DNA from: Hermatobates lingyangjiaoensis
Taxonomy: Eukaryota > Arthropoda > Insecta > Hemiptera > Hermatobatidae
Assembly: GCA_026182355.1 (NCBI GenBank)
Contig: JAPFBL010000599.1
Coordinates: 62,001 to 126,000, forward strand
Reading direction: 5' to 3'
DNA: 64,000 nucleotides
The notes beneath the pieces were generated by a model. That model was not told the origin of the DNA. It did no database searches and saw only the letters and a program-made list of their open reading frames with translations. Position 1 is the stretch's first letter; every line of letters begins with the position of its first letter. A program made the position numbers and the translations under genes. Shown here piece after piece: positions 53,740 to 64,000 of this stretch.

Positions 53740-55157
53740 CATTGAGGGTGATTATACTATTATACTATCGTACTTCACCCCTTCTAAACTATAGTACCCC
53801 AGTTAGCTTCAACGCCTCCAAGAAGCTCAGCACATTTGCTGGGTCCAACGGAAAAAGCTCTTCTATGGTTTTGTTGAGTGTCTCAAAGCACCTGATTCTG
53901 TGTAGCAAAGCGTTTTGACAGTTATCCAGCAAGTGCAACAGTCTCTTCCTCTTTCTTGCAAAACCTGTACAAACCATTATTGATAATGCCCATTCTTCGC
54001 AGATGGTCATTAAGTTTGTAGTGAAACGTACTAAGGAAAATCCCCTAGATTATTCCTGCTCCTTTCCATACAATATAAGATTTGTCTATTCTCAAACTTA
54101 TTGAGAAGTATCTTTGATTGTCTGTGTCCTTGAAGAGAATCCCAGTATTGCTTCCTGTTTTCTCTATCCTCTTTCCTAAGGTATTCTTATATAGTGTGTT
54201 GTCCTATACCACAGTATGGTTCTGGACCTATATGCGGTTTCCGAGCACCTTCCCTTGCAAGTTCGTCTACTCGTTCATTTCCCTCTACTCCTGCATGTCC
54301 TGGCACCCAGTAGAAAGAGATCCTGTTCCTCATACCCAGAAGATTGACTTTATTTTTGCAGTTCAAGACCATCTTTGAGCTAATAAGCTTTGATTGCTTC
54401 TTCACTATAAGACTTTATTACTATATATCTGTTCTTATATATTTTATTCATATTAAATTTTCCACATCTTTCGATGGCATGGACTTCAGCTTAGAAGATA
54501 CTGGTGTACATGCCCATAGCTTTGGAGTATTTGGTCTTATGCCTAAATACTCCAGCTCCTGTACCTTCCACTGCCCTTGATCCATCTGTATACCATCGTA
54601 TCACATTTCTTCCAATGTCCTCTTTGTTTCCTTTTCTAATTCCTTCTTTGGTACCAAGATATTCTTGGAAATTCTTTTGCAATTCAAATACTTTACCCAT
54701 ATCATCCTTTAGTGACATGAGTACCAGATCTTCTTTCTGAATAGATTGGTTATTCTTCTATCGTACTATTCCTCCTTGACTTTCATTTTTTAGTAGTTTT
54801 AGAATAGTTTTCTTTGCTCCTTCGAATTTCTTGTTGGAGGGGGACTAAACCACAATCTTCTCCATATTGGTAGAAAGACATGATCTTAAGACTCCCTTCA
54901 TACAAATGCATGCGAATCTTTGAATTTTATTCAATTTCTGCTGTATATTAACCTGATTTGTTCTTGTACTCCAAATAATCGCCCCATAGGTGATGATAGG
55001 TCTCACCATAGTGATATACATCCAGAGCAGTATTTTGGCTGAACATCCCACAACCTGCCTGTCATCCTTCTGCATATTATTAGGTCACATATTAATTTTT
55101 TTAATATCTTATTAATATACTGGTTAGCGGTGAGTTTTCGATCTAATAGAACCTTCT
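53740..55157 (-). pseudogene. 5'-truncated I-like LINE (RT end, RNase H, C-terminal Cys motif)
   Basis: Minus-strand order from 55157: VLLDRKLTANQYINK (end of the RT palm/thumb); TMVRPIITYGAIIWS and KLNKIQRFACICMKG (about 54845-55075); RNase H start WYTDGSRAVEGTGAG (54491-54718); RNase H end ISFYWVPGHAGVEGNERVDE (54187-54405); then a Cys/His-type tail and LDPANVLSFLEALKLTGVL (53789-54010). Stops and frameshifts between blocks make it a pseudogene. The RNase H domain plus related copies ending in TAA repeats point to the I group. The 3' end is near 53740 next to TA-rich DNA; the 5' end stops at a MITE. Confidence 0.88.
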
Positions 55158-55159
55158 CA

Positions 55160-55527
55160 TACAGCAGAACCTTGCACTACGAGTTTAATTCGTTTCCAGA
55201 CAGAGTTCATATTGTGATTTATTCGTATTACAAAGCAAATTTACACACTGAAATGAATAAAAAAAGAAATAATCCGTTCCATTCCCAAAAATGCCTGTTT
55301 CAAAATTTATTTTTTTAAACAGAAAAGATACAATTAGAAAAAATAAACTAATTTCGCAAGAAAAGTAAGAAAACAATTTATTAATCTACCAAAACTTAAA
55401 ATGGAGACGAAGACGGTCACTCGTACTCAGAATTTTTACTCGCCGTACGAGACAAAAATACTTACAAATGGCTGCTCGTTTAGCGAATTGCTCGTACAGT
55501 GAGGCACTCGTACTACGAGGTTCTACT
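55160..55527. mobile_element. Inverted-repeat DNA transposon (MITE), about 368 bp
   Basis: Left end cagcagaaccttgcactacg, right end (inverse) tagtagaacctcgtagtacg. Inner parts share actcgta and gtttaattcg/gcgaattgctcg motifs. Flanked by TA on each side, consistent with TA target duplication. No transposase frame. Superfamily not determined. Confidence 0.65.
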
Positions 55528-55538
55528 ATATATAGAGG

Positions 55539-55799
55539 GTCAGGCAAAATGACCTGACACATTTCTAGATTAAATAAAAGGCAAATAAAATTAATAAACA
55601 ATAAAGTGTTTTTATTTTCGTAAAGTACGTATGATGCCATTTTATTTGTTTCTGTATAATCCCATTGTTTTCTTTAAAAACCTAATGAAACAAAATGATA
55701 TTATATGTACTTTTCGAAAAATAAAAACACTTTTTTGTTTATTGACTTTATTTACCTATTATTTAACCTAGAAATATGTCAGATCATTTTGCCTGACAC
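55539..55799. mobile_element. Second MITE with ~100-bp terminal inverted repeats
   Basis: gtcaggcaaaatgacctgac at the left, inverse at 55779-55797; arms continue through acatttctagattaaataa and aataaagtgtttttattttcg, about 85% matched by eye. It lies 11 bp from the previous MITE. No coding capacity. Confidence 0.75.
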
Positions 55800-55946
55800 A
55801 GTATTATATGTTGAACTTGTGTTTAAGTACAAAGGGTTCTTGAAATGTTATCAAATAATACATACATTATTAATTACATAAATATTTTAGATAATTATTG
55901 AAATACTAGCTCTGAGTCTATAGAATGGTCTTATAATATATATATA

Positions 55947-56393
55947 TTGATAAAAGTATCGGCCGTGGAATGGAAACAAATTAAAGTTAATCGGGACTCG
56001 GTCAGTTCTTCAGGTTCAAATTAAACTCTCATTTAGTCAGTTCAGTGTCACGTGTTCATTCAAACTACAGTTGTTGTTGAAGTCCTCAGACTATTCTTTT
56101 GTTCTTTGTAACATAATTTATAACGTAATATATAGTTTTTCTGTTTCAAAATGTATACTTCTATAAGTTTTCTCATTAACCTATTGTCAAAATTTTTATT
56201 GTAATTTCCTAATTATAACTAATTGCACTTTTTATGTATGTTTGATTTTTGAATGATTGAATTATTTCTTACTATTTCCTCTGTTTTGTAGGACTATGAA
56301 AAAGGTTTTAAATAAAAACCGAAATGTTGGCAATGAGAGTTTAATTTGAACCTGAAGAATTCATCGAGTCCCGATAAACTTTAGTTTATCAAT
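55947..56393. mobile_element. Family B fold-back, largest copy
   Basis: Left end tattgataaaagtatcggcc, right end gataaactttagtttatca. The right half has CTATGAAAAAGG..., a GGTTTT...AAAACC stem, GAAATGTTGGC. The centre (56080-56280) is A/T-rich and includes the inner part of the other B copies inverted. Confidence 0.7.
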
Positions 56394-56457
56394 ATATATA
56401 TATATATAAAACAGTTATATATATGTACTGTTTTTTATGAGTTGTCCAGGGAAAGGA

Positions 56458-56575
56458 ATATGATTCGTTACAATGGTGATATTTATGATTTTTGTGGTAG
56501 TTGGGTGTTGGTTTTGTCTAGTATCTGCTACGGAAATTGAATTTATTTTAATCACCATTGTAACGAATCATATAT
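56458..56575. repeat. Small inverted repeat
   Basis: atgattcgttacaatggtga and inverse tcaccattgtaacgaatcat, 24-bp arms about 70 bp apart, beside TA-rich DNA. Family unknown. Confidence 0.7.
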
Positions 56576-56589
56576 ATATGTATATATAT

Positions 56590-57150
56590 ATAACGGTTTT
56601 CTTGATTTATTTTATCTCATCAGGTGGAATGAAAAATCCTAAGTAATACGTACACAGTCTTAACTGTATGTAGCAAACCTACAACAGCTACCTATAAACC
56701 ATATATAGTGTTTACGTTGAAGCAATTACATTAATATTGCATAGAGGAACTTAGGTTGAACAATTGTCTTTTATACATAAGGCTGTGGATCTTATAATCT
56801 GAAGGTAGTAATTCAGCAATTGAGGTAAAACTTAAAAGAAAATAAACGAAAAAAAAATGGATGAAAATAACAGATAATAAAGGTTTATGATAGAACAGTA
56901 GCAAGATTTGAGTGACAAACATAAAAGTAGCCGTTAAAGTGTGTAAGTTTTAAAATGTTGTTTTAAGGTTTGTTTTATTGAGGGGAGATTATTTTTATTT
57001 TCAAGTTTTATGGCTAGAGAGAGAGTGTGTCTAGACTTGTGTTAATACAGACAGGCGTCGTGTTTAAAAACGGGAGAGTTGAGGGAGCTTTTCTTTCCAC
57101 TTTACCGGGGTTTATAATCTTATAGCTGTCTACACTATTGGTTGGGGGGG
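56590..57150. other. No gene recognised
   Basis: Unique AT-rich sequence, then a G-run at 57141-57162 directly before a SINE fragment. Confidence 0.4.
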
Positions 57151-57162
57151 GGGGGGGGGGGG

Positions 57163-57240
57163 ATGTTAAACTGTCGCTCACAAGCCTGCACGATGTCAGG
57201 TACTCGTTAAACATCTTTAAATTAATGTACACTTGAGTAC
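57163..57240 (+). mobile_element. SINE 3' fragment
   Basis: gatgttaaactgtcgctcac, gatgtcaggtactcgttaaa and tacacttgagta match the body and end of the SINE at 29325-29530. The tRNA head is missing. A (CT)n-rich stretch follows to 57360. Confidence 0.7.
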
Positions 57241-57403
57241 TTTTTCTCAGCCTCTCTCTCTGTCTCTCTCTTTTATCTATCTATAGCTTTAGATATAAAG
57301 CTTTCTTTAGATATCTATAGCTTTCTGTCTGTCTGTCTCTCTCTCTCTCTCTTTTCCTTATCTATCTTTTTACCATATATAGAATATTATAATATATATA
57401 TAT

Positions 57404-57622
57404 GCGTTTAAAAAAATGAATATCCGATTTCACACTATTTAATTTGTTAGAAAATGTTTCTAATTTTCTAAAACTCTTTCTTACCTCTGGGTTTCTTATC
57501 TCATGAATTAACTCTCCATATTTCTTTTCATTGAATTTATTAAATTTTTCTAACAAATTTTTCTATTCATTTAGTAACAAATTAAATAGTGTGAAATCGG
57601 ACATTCATTTTTTAAACGCATA
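57404..57622. mobile_element. Family F-like fold-back
   Basis: Outer arms gcgtttaaaaaaatgaatat and inverse. The minus strand reads EVRKSFRKLETFSNKLNSVK then SDIHFFKR, a pattern like the VK-SDI-F segment of family F at 48.9 kb. Confidence 0.6.
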
Positions 57623-57631
57623 TATATATAT

Positions 57632-57927
57632 AACAGATTCAATAATATATCGACCCTTTGATAGAATAGCTGTGTTCTCTAATCGGGGTTCGGTCGATTT
57701 TCCAGGATGAAAAATGAAACTCTCGTTGCCAACGTTTCAGTTTTATTTAAAACCTTTTTCATAGGCATCATCTCCATACACTCTTCTTATATCCTCATAA
57801 AAAACCCATATTTCTTCTTATATTCGTTGGCAACGAGAGTTTGATTTTTTATCCTAGAAAATTGACCGAACCCCGATTAGAGAACACACCTATTCTATCA
57901 AACGGTTGATATATTATTGAATCTGTT
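57632..57927. mobile_element. Family B-like fold-back (subfamily)
   Basis: ataacagattcaataatata end and inverse. Arms contain cggggttcggtcgattttcc, cgttgccaacgtttcag; the centre is an AT-rich direct duplication (cttcttatat). Confidence 0.7.
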
Positions 57928-58029
57928 ATATATATATATATATAAATAAATAAATGTCATGATGTAAGTTGGATTTATAAAACAACTGTAATCGTTCTAT
58001 ACAATTTAACATATATTCATATTAGGAAA

Positions 58030-58110
58030 AGTATTAAGTCTCCACACAAAAAAGTTTATTACAAGAAACTAAACAACGCGTGATGTTCTTCACAGTTAAT
58101 GCACAGTTTG
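58030..58110. mobile_element. Family H relic
   Basis: taagtctccacacaaaaaag and aacaacgcgtgatgttcttc are decayed family H left-arm sequence. 58110-58850 beyond it shows no gene. Confidence 0.4.
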
Positions 58111-58856
58111 CAGTTTGCACAGTTAATGAATTAACATATATGTATTAATCATTTTCAAAATCACATAAAATGTATTCAAAAGGATTGAAGACATAATGAA
58201 GTGTTAAAACTATTAACTCAATTTTCCCATCATTACAGTGTCGAATCACAGAACTAAAAGGAAGGAAATTATTCAACTAAAGTTATCTCATGATTATTGT
58301 ATTCATTTATAAGAGGCTAAAAAAAAAAGAAAGAAAGGAGAACACTTTAGTTAAAATAGAATTAAGGGAACAAATTCGAAAATAGTAATTGTAATGGTGA
58401 TAACAGTGATAAAGTAGACTATAATGAACATATAAGAGTAGTGAATCTTCTCAACTGAATGAATAGGCAAGGTGAATGGGCCAGTGAATTATTACGTAGC
58501 CGGTGTGGCTATTCATAATGCAGGCAAAGTGGGGGAAAGTGGGCAATTTGAGGGGCCTTGTGATTTGGAAGCATTAGAGTAATTGTCAGCTCGATTACTA
58601 TGATGGCCTGTCAACAGGTGGTGATGACCCTATAGGTGACCGAGTGAGCACTGATTAGTGGCTCATTACTCTGCACTTACTCCCAGCTAGCTAAGAGTAT
58701 ATTAGGGCAAACAACAAAGTGTAACCTTACACTCTTAATGGATACATAAACAGATTAGTGACTCATTCCTTTTTTTTTTTTGTACATACTGCTTATCTTA
58801 TGATCTTTGCTGTTACTACATCTTATTACCTGTAAACTAACATTCTATTAAGACAA

Positions 58857-60065
58857 CAAAGGGTATCGTTACACTCTTATTGGGTACTTGAAGTGTAGCG
58901 TTATACTCTTAATGCTATCTACAGTCCTTTACTGTTACATCTTACTACCAGAAAACTAATACTTTATTGGGACAACAAAGGATAACGTTACACTCTTATT
59001 GGGTACTTAAAGTGTAGCGTTATACTCTTAATGCTATCTACAGTCCTTTACTGTTACATCTTACTACCAGCAAACTGATACTCTATTGGGACAACAAAGG
59101 ATAACGTTACACTTTTATTGGGTACTTAAAGTGTAGCGTTATACTCTTAATGCTATCTACAGTCCTTTACTGTTACATCTTACTACCAGCAAACTGATAC
59201 TCTATTGGGACAACAAAGGATAACGTTACACTCTTATTGGGTACTTGGAGTGTAGCGTTATACTCCTAATGCTATCTACAGTCCTTTACTGTTACATCTT
59301 ACTACCAGCAAACTGATACTCTATTGGGACAACAAAGGATAACGTTACACTCTTATTGGGTACTTAAAGTGTAGCGTTATACTCTTAATGCTATCTACAG
59401 TCCTTTACTGTTACATCTTACTACCAGCAACCTGATACTCTATTGGGACAACAAAGGATAACGTTACACTCTTATTGGGTACTTAAAGTGTAGCGTTATA
59501 CTCTTAAAGCTATCTACAGACCTTTACTGTTACATCTTACTACCAGAAAACTAATACTCTATTGGGACAACAAAGGATAACGTTACACTCTTATTGGGTA
59601 CTTAAAGTGTAGCGTTATACTCTTAATGCTATCTACAGACCTTTACTGTTACATCTTACTACCAGAAAACTAATACTCTATTGGGACAACAAAGGATAAC
59701 GTTACACTCTTATTGGGTACTTAAAGTGTAGCGTTATACTCTTAAAGCTATCTACAGACCTTTACTGTTACATCTTACTACCAGAAAACTAATACTATAT
59801 TGGGACAACAAAGGATAACGTTACACTCTTATTGGGTACTTAAAGTGTAGCGTTATACTCTTAATGCTATCTACAGTCCTTTACTGTTACATCTTACTAC
59901 CAGCAAACTGATACTCTATTGGGACAACAAAGGATAACGTTATTGGATTCTAACTGGATTCTTAAAGTGTAGCGTTACACTCTTAATGTTTACTACATTA
60001 AGTTACTATCGACTATCGACCTTTACTGTTACATCTTACTACCAGCAAACTCACACTCTATTGGG
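58857..60065. repeat. 119-bp satellite
   Basis: About ten units with agtcctttactgttacatct, tactaccagcaaactgatac, attgggacaacaaaggataa and gtgtagcgttatactcttaa. Period 119 bp. The last unit merges into the LINE-tail element at 60110. Confidence 0.95.
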
Positions 60066-60109
60066 AGTAGATGTAGCCGAGGAAGTTGTCCATGATTGTA
60101 GGCTTTCTT

Positions 60110-60695
60110 CTGTAGGATTATACAGGGGTTACTGTATTACGAACGGAGCCTCAATGGTACCAAGTAAACCCCTTGAGTAAATAGCCATACTCTGGTGTGC
60201 GGTGATCTGACGGAGCGAACAAAATACCACCAACAGAGCTTCAGTGATTTTCCCCTGTATGATACTAAGGAGAAAGAAGTCCGGAGACCATACTCCAGAA
60301 GTGTTTCAGGGTCCAAAAGTGCTAACTAGTAGGAGCCAACCACTCACAACTGCACCTAAGGACCCAAAGAAGACTGTCCCGAAGAAGGAGAAAAGAAGTC
60401 ACTTTCTTTAAAAATGTAGGTAGCCTGAATGGGTATTATCAATGATGGTTTGTGCAGATTTTGCAAAGAGGAGAAAGAAACACCGTTACACCTGCTGGCT
60501 GACTGTCAGGCCACATTGCATCACAGAGGTAGGTGCTTCGGGACACACAACAAAACTATTACCGCTGGACCCAGCAAAAGTGCTGAGCTTCTTGGAGGCG
60601 TTGAAGCTAACTGCTGGGGTACTTTAATACAGAAGAGAGAAAGTACAATACTTTTTAAAACATAGTGCTATAGTCATCCTCAAATAATAATAACA
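60110..60695 (+). mobile_element. Chimeric LINE-tail element, copy 3, 5'-truncated
   Basis: Joins the family at ggattatacaggggttactg. The core is decayed (CCGAAGAAGG...TTTAAAAATGTAGG). The tail frame reads GLCRFCKEEKETPLHLLADC, the best-preserved Cys-Cys-His-Cys pattern in the window. It ends caaataataataacaatag. Confidence 0.78.
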
Positions 60696-60699
60696 ATAG

Positions 60700-61740
60700 G
60701 TATCAGCCCTACTATAATAAAGGTTAATAAATGAAGTCAGAAGCTCTATTGATCATAATATTGTTAAGTGTAGGTGAAAAATCGTCTAATAAAACATGTT
60801 TGCACTCTAGCGTCTTCAACTCAAACTAACCAACACTGCTGAGTCATTTACACGAGTCACTTAGAGATGTACATCAACAGTCATTAGCTTTATGTATCAC
60901 TGCCTCCTAGATCATATCTTTTAAACCTGATAGCGTCAAATATTTCTCACTCATTTTCCCCATTTTTAATTTTCTTCTTCTTTTTTCTTTTTTTTTTAAT
61001 TTTTTTTTAAAAAAAAACAAAGAATTAATTACACTTGAAGAGAGTGCATTATGAAAAGGAGTTTTTGATTTTCTTGTTAACTGGTGACTGCTTCCTCTTT
61101 GTCCGGTGTAACGAGGCGGCACCTTTTGAGGACAGCCGGACCCTAAACATGTCGGCATTTCTTAATAATGGGGCATCCCAACTAACTTTTAATCAACTAA
61201 TTACATTCCTAGAATATTTTAATTAGCCCCATAACAAAGCATGCTTACTTCTTAATTTCTTAATTATTAATATAATTTATAAAGTTTTTAAATACCTATT
61301 AGAAATTTGATTAGATGCAATACATTAACAAAATACTACGATTTATCACATGTTGTGTTTACAACTGTAATATTCATAATTATGCCAACATTTTAAAATT
61401 TCATGAGTGACTACTTTAGGCGAAACAAAATATTAAAAATTACATTTTGCCCATATAAGTGACTTCTTTATGATGTAATACTGCCTAATAACTATGAAAC
61501 ACATTTTAAGGGACATTATATCCATGAAATAGAGAGGCTGTAGCATGTATACATCCTGTTCGATATATATCCATCTAATCATACATTTATTGGATTAAGT
61601 TCAAAAATTGACTTTGGGGATATAAAAACGTGAGAATCTTTTAAAATCTTAAAATTGATTTATGGTAAAATACAATTAATTAACATAAAGTTTTTAATTG
61701 CGGCAATAAAATAAACTGTACATGAATAAAACATTACAAG
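60700..61740. other. AT-rich, no gene recognised
   Basis: A T-run/A-run pair at 60990-61018. Frames of 63-83 codons here show no domain. Confidence 0.4.
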
Positions 61741-61747
61741 GGCAAAA

Positions 61748-61833
61748 CATTCTATACTTATAGTATATTTATAGCATTCTATACTTATAGTATATTTATA
61801 GCATTGTATACTTATAGTATATTTATAGCATTG
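61748..61833. repeat. 27-bp tandem repeat, three copies
   Basis: Unit cattctatacttatagtata plus tttatag. Confidence 0.9.
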
Positions 61834-61877
61834 TTTGTTTAAAAAGAATATCTGGATCACTGACAGGCAGATGCCCA

Positions 61878-62525
61878 AAAGTAGAGAAATGATTCTACTT
61901 CAGTTTAATACTAAAAATTAAAGATTGAGGATTAATGAAGTAGAGAAATGATTCTACTTCAGTTTAATACTAAAGATTAAACATTCATGATTAAAGAAGT
62001 AGAGAAATGATTCTACTTCAGTTTAATACTGAAGATTAAAGATTCATGATTAAAGAAGTAGAGAAATTATTCTACTTCAGTTTAATACTGAAGATTAAAG
62101 ATTCAGAAAAAAAGAAATAGAGAAATGATTCTACTTCAGGTTAATACTGAAGATTAAAGATTCAGGATTAAAGAAGTAGAGAAATGATTCTACTTCAGGT
62201 TAATACTGAAGATTAAAGATTCAGGATTAAAGAAGTAGAGAAATGATTCTACTTCAGGTTAATACTGAAGATTAAAGATTCAGGATTAAAGAAGTAGAGA
62301 AGTGATTCTACTTCAGGTTAATACTGAAGATTAAAGATTCAGGATTAAGAAGTAGAGAAATGATTCTACTTCAGGTTAATACTGAAGATTAAAGATTCAG
62401 GATTAAAGAAGTAGAGAAGTGATTCTACTTCAGGTTAATACTGAAGATTAAAGATTCAGGATTAAAGAAGTAGAGAAGTGATTCTACTTCAGGTTAATAC
62501 TGAAGATTAATGATTCCGGATAAAA
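61878..62525. repeat. 59-bp palindrome-rich satellite
   Basis: About 11 units. Each has two near-palindromes, gtagagaaatgattctac and cttcaggttaatactgaag, then attaaagattcaggatta. Period 59 bp. Confidence 0.93.
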
Positions 62526-62841
62526 GAAATTAAAGCAAGTATCTCTCTAAAGTTTTTGGATAAACTGGATAAGAAATAAGTAAAACAGATAGACGATGCA
62601 ATGTTATTATTCATAAAGTCAGGAGTATAAAATTAATAGGATTCATCAGATAAGCTACCACTGAACAGAGAGCGCAGTGAACACCAAGGATATGACCTCC
62701 ACTTCAAGGGTATTCGTATGCAGACTTTATATAGTGCCCTCTACTGGCATAGCTATTGTTTAAGGCTTTATTACCTCTAACTGACGACCAAATTAATAAC
62801 AAAGGGAAGTTGTTTTGGTGGATGTAATGATAGATGAATAT

Positions 62842-63062
62842 AAAAAGATTTCACATAAACCACGGTAAATAACAATCAATGATCAAACGACAATATAAAA
62901 TGGGAAAAGAAGACCAAGATCTTCCAAACGTAACAAACGGTCTTCGTCAGAGTTAAAAACACAACTCGTAAGTTGAGTTTTTGACTCTGATGAAGAGCGC
63001 TTGTTACGGTTGAAAGGTTTTGGTCTTGTTTTCCCAGTTCATATTGTGGTTTGATCATGAAT
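62842..63062. mobile_element. Family A fold-back module
   Basis: Both arms present. The right arm reads CTGATGA, AGAGCGCTTGTTACGGTTGAAAG. Here the flanks are not TA runs (gatgaatataaaa on both sides, possibly a short direct repeat). Confidence 0.75.
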
Positions 63063-63170
63063 ATAAAAGGAGCATTGCATTGTCCGACTTAAAAAGGCCA
63101 TAAAAATATAAGCTCAGGAAGGACAGTCCTAGTATAAAGAACATTGTTAATTCTGTAAGGAGAATGAATA

Positions 63171-63325
63171 GTGGCCAGGTTAGCTCTGTGGTTAATGTAC
63201 TCTCCTCTGAACAAGTAGGTCAAGGGTTCGATACCAACTCTGGCTCAGGATTTATTCAAGTGAGAGGTGAATTAATCTGATCATGTCGATCCTTGGAGAG
63301 GATTAAACTGTCTGTCCTTATTATC
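63171..63325 (+). mobile_element. tRNA-derived SINE, 5' part
   Basis: gtggccaggttagctctgtgg with box A at 63181-63191 and box B ggttcgatacc at 63225-63235, 44 bases apart as in tRNAs. The body is tttattcaagtgagaggtga and gaggattaaactgtctgtcc; the 3' part is missing. The acceptor stem does not pair convincingly, so this is a SINE rather than a tRNA gene. Confidence 0.8.
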
Positions 63326-63479
63326 TTATCTACTGAAATTACAAAAAGATAACACCAAGTAACAGTTTCAAGTTTACTGACAGCACAAAGTAAACAGATG
63401 TAAATTATACTAGAAGTACTATGAAATCTTTGAAACAACAATAAAGATACATCTAACAATAGAAAGACGGTTATCATGT

Positions 63480-63725
63480 TTTAAAACACAACATGAATAC
63501 ATCTAAACTACACTATTAGGACTAGTAGCTAATTCAATACAACTACAACAAGAACACATCATAGCTATACTATTAGCACTAATAACTAGTACTCTACAAC
63601 CACAACAAGAACACATCATAGCTACATATTAGGACTAGTAGCTAATTCTCTACAACTACAACAAGAACACATCATAGCTATACTATTAGCACTAGTAACT
63701 AGTTCTCTGACACCATAACAAGAAT
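63480..63725. repeat. 56-57-bp tandem repeat, about four copies
   Basis: Units with caacaagaacacatcatagc and actattagcactagtaacta. Confidence 0.9.
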
Positions 63726-64000
63726 TTAACTGAAATACACTTAGAATACCAAATTACGAATGTCAATGGACCCATGTTACTCGAACCCGAATCACAAGTT
63801 ATTATCAACATCATCATCGGTTCGGTGCATCATCATTACAAGGTCTTTATTATCATGACTTCCTTCATCAGAATATTGAAAAGAAACAACCATCATTATT
63901 GCTTCACTCATCGATGCTGGCTTACATTTAAAATACTTTAAAGTAGTATTTTAAGTAACAGAAATATTATTTTTATTTGATATTATAGGTTTAGTAGCTG
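63726..64000. other. No gene recognised
   Basis: Unique AT-rich sequence to the window edge. Confidence 0.4.

Noticed and set aside
63171..63245. Possible tRNA gene
   Set aside because: Box A and box B are good but the acceptor arms do not pair convincingly and the sequence continues into a SINE body shared with 29325-29530.
1..64000. Telomere repeat (TTAGGG)n
   Set aside because: No array of that or a similar telomere motif was seen on either strand.

Overview
The window looks like gene-poor, AT-rich repetitive DNA from an animal nuclear genome, most likely an invertebrate. It carries remnants of metazoan-type retroelements (Penelope-like elements, an RNase H-bearing LINE, tRNA-derived SINEs), a Helitron, many (TA)n microsatellites and long satellite arrays. 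I see no host gene, rRNA gene, true tRNA gene or CRISPR array that I can defend. The sequence alone does not identify the species.

The dominant theme is a set of short, mostly fold-back (inverted-duplicated) modules placed next to (TA)n tracts. I sorted them by eye into families A to L. Two families carry protein-coding scraps that I read as the two ends of a Penelope-like element (PLE). Family F encodes an N-terminal piece (key words VVNTEAAVHFN and CLKDELLPVYT). Family E encodes a C-terminal tail (QIKT...NQ-stop) followed by a 3' untranslated end. Most of the other families share a compact RNA-like core, CTGANGA, one spare base, a short perfect stem-loop, then GAAA. This resembles a type I hammerhead ribozyme core, which is known from PLE terminal repeats. 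Two copies of family H are each flanked by a 12-13 bp direct repeat, direct evidence that these modules move.

Layout: 0.4-7.2 kb is a dense PLE-module cluster interrupted by a TG-rich minisatellite (4.0-5.2 kb). 7.3-8.9 kb is a 21-bp minisatellite with a 294-bp higher-order period. 10.1-16 kb holds more modules and a 40-bp satellite. 17.6-28.5 kb is mostly satellites (about 100, 83, 43, 86, 31 and 85 bp units) and a 1.5-kb polypyrimidine tract. 29-48 kb mixes SINE, PLE modules, two chimeric LINE-tail elements, a duplicated GC-richer repeat (37.0-38.2 kb) and a 1,311-bp Helitron (38,747-40,057) with decayed helicase sequence and intact ends. 48-58 kb holds further PLE modules, a 5'-truncated I-like LINE on the minus strand (53.74-55.16 kb) and two small inverted-repeat DNA transposons. 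58.8-64 kb is a 119-bp satellite running into a third chimeric LINE-tail element, a palindromic 59-bp satellite, another PLE module and a SINE.

The repeats may work together as follows (inference). Autonomous PLE and LINE machinery elsewhere in the genome would mobilise the short modules and the LINE-tail chimeras. TA-rich sites act as landing points, and the ribozyme-like cores could process module transcripts. Family boundaries and module ends were judged by eye and may be off by several bases.
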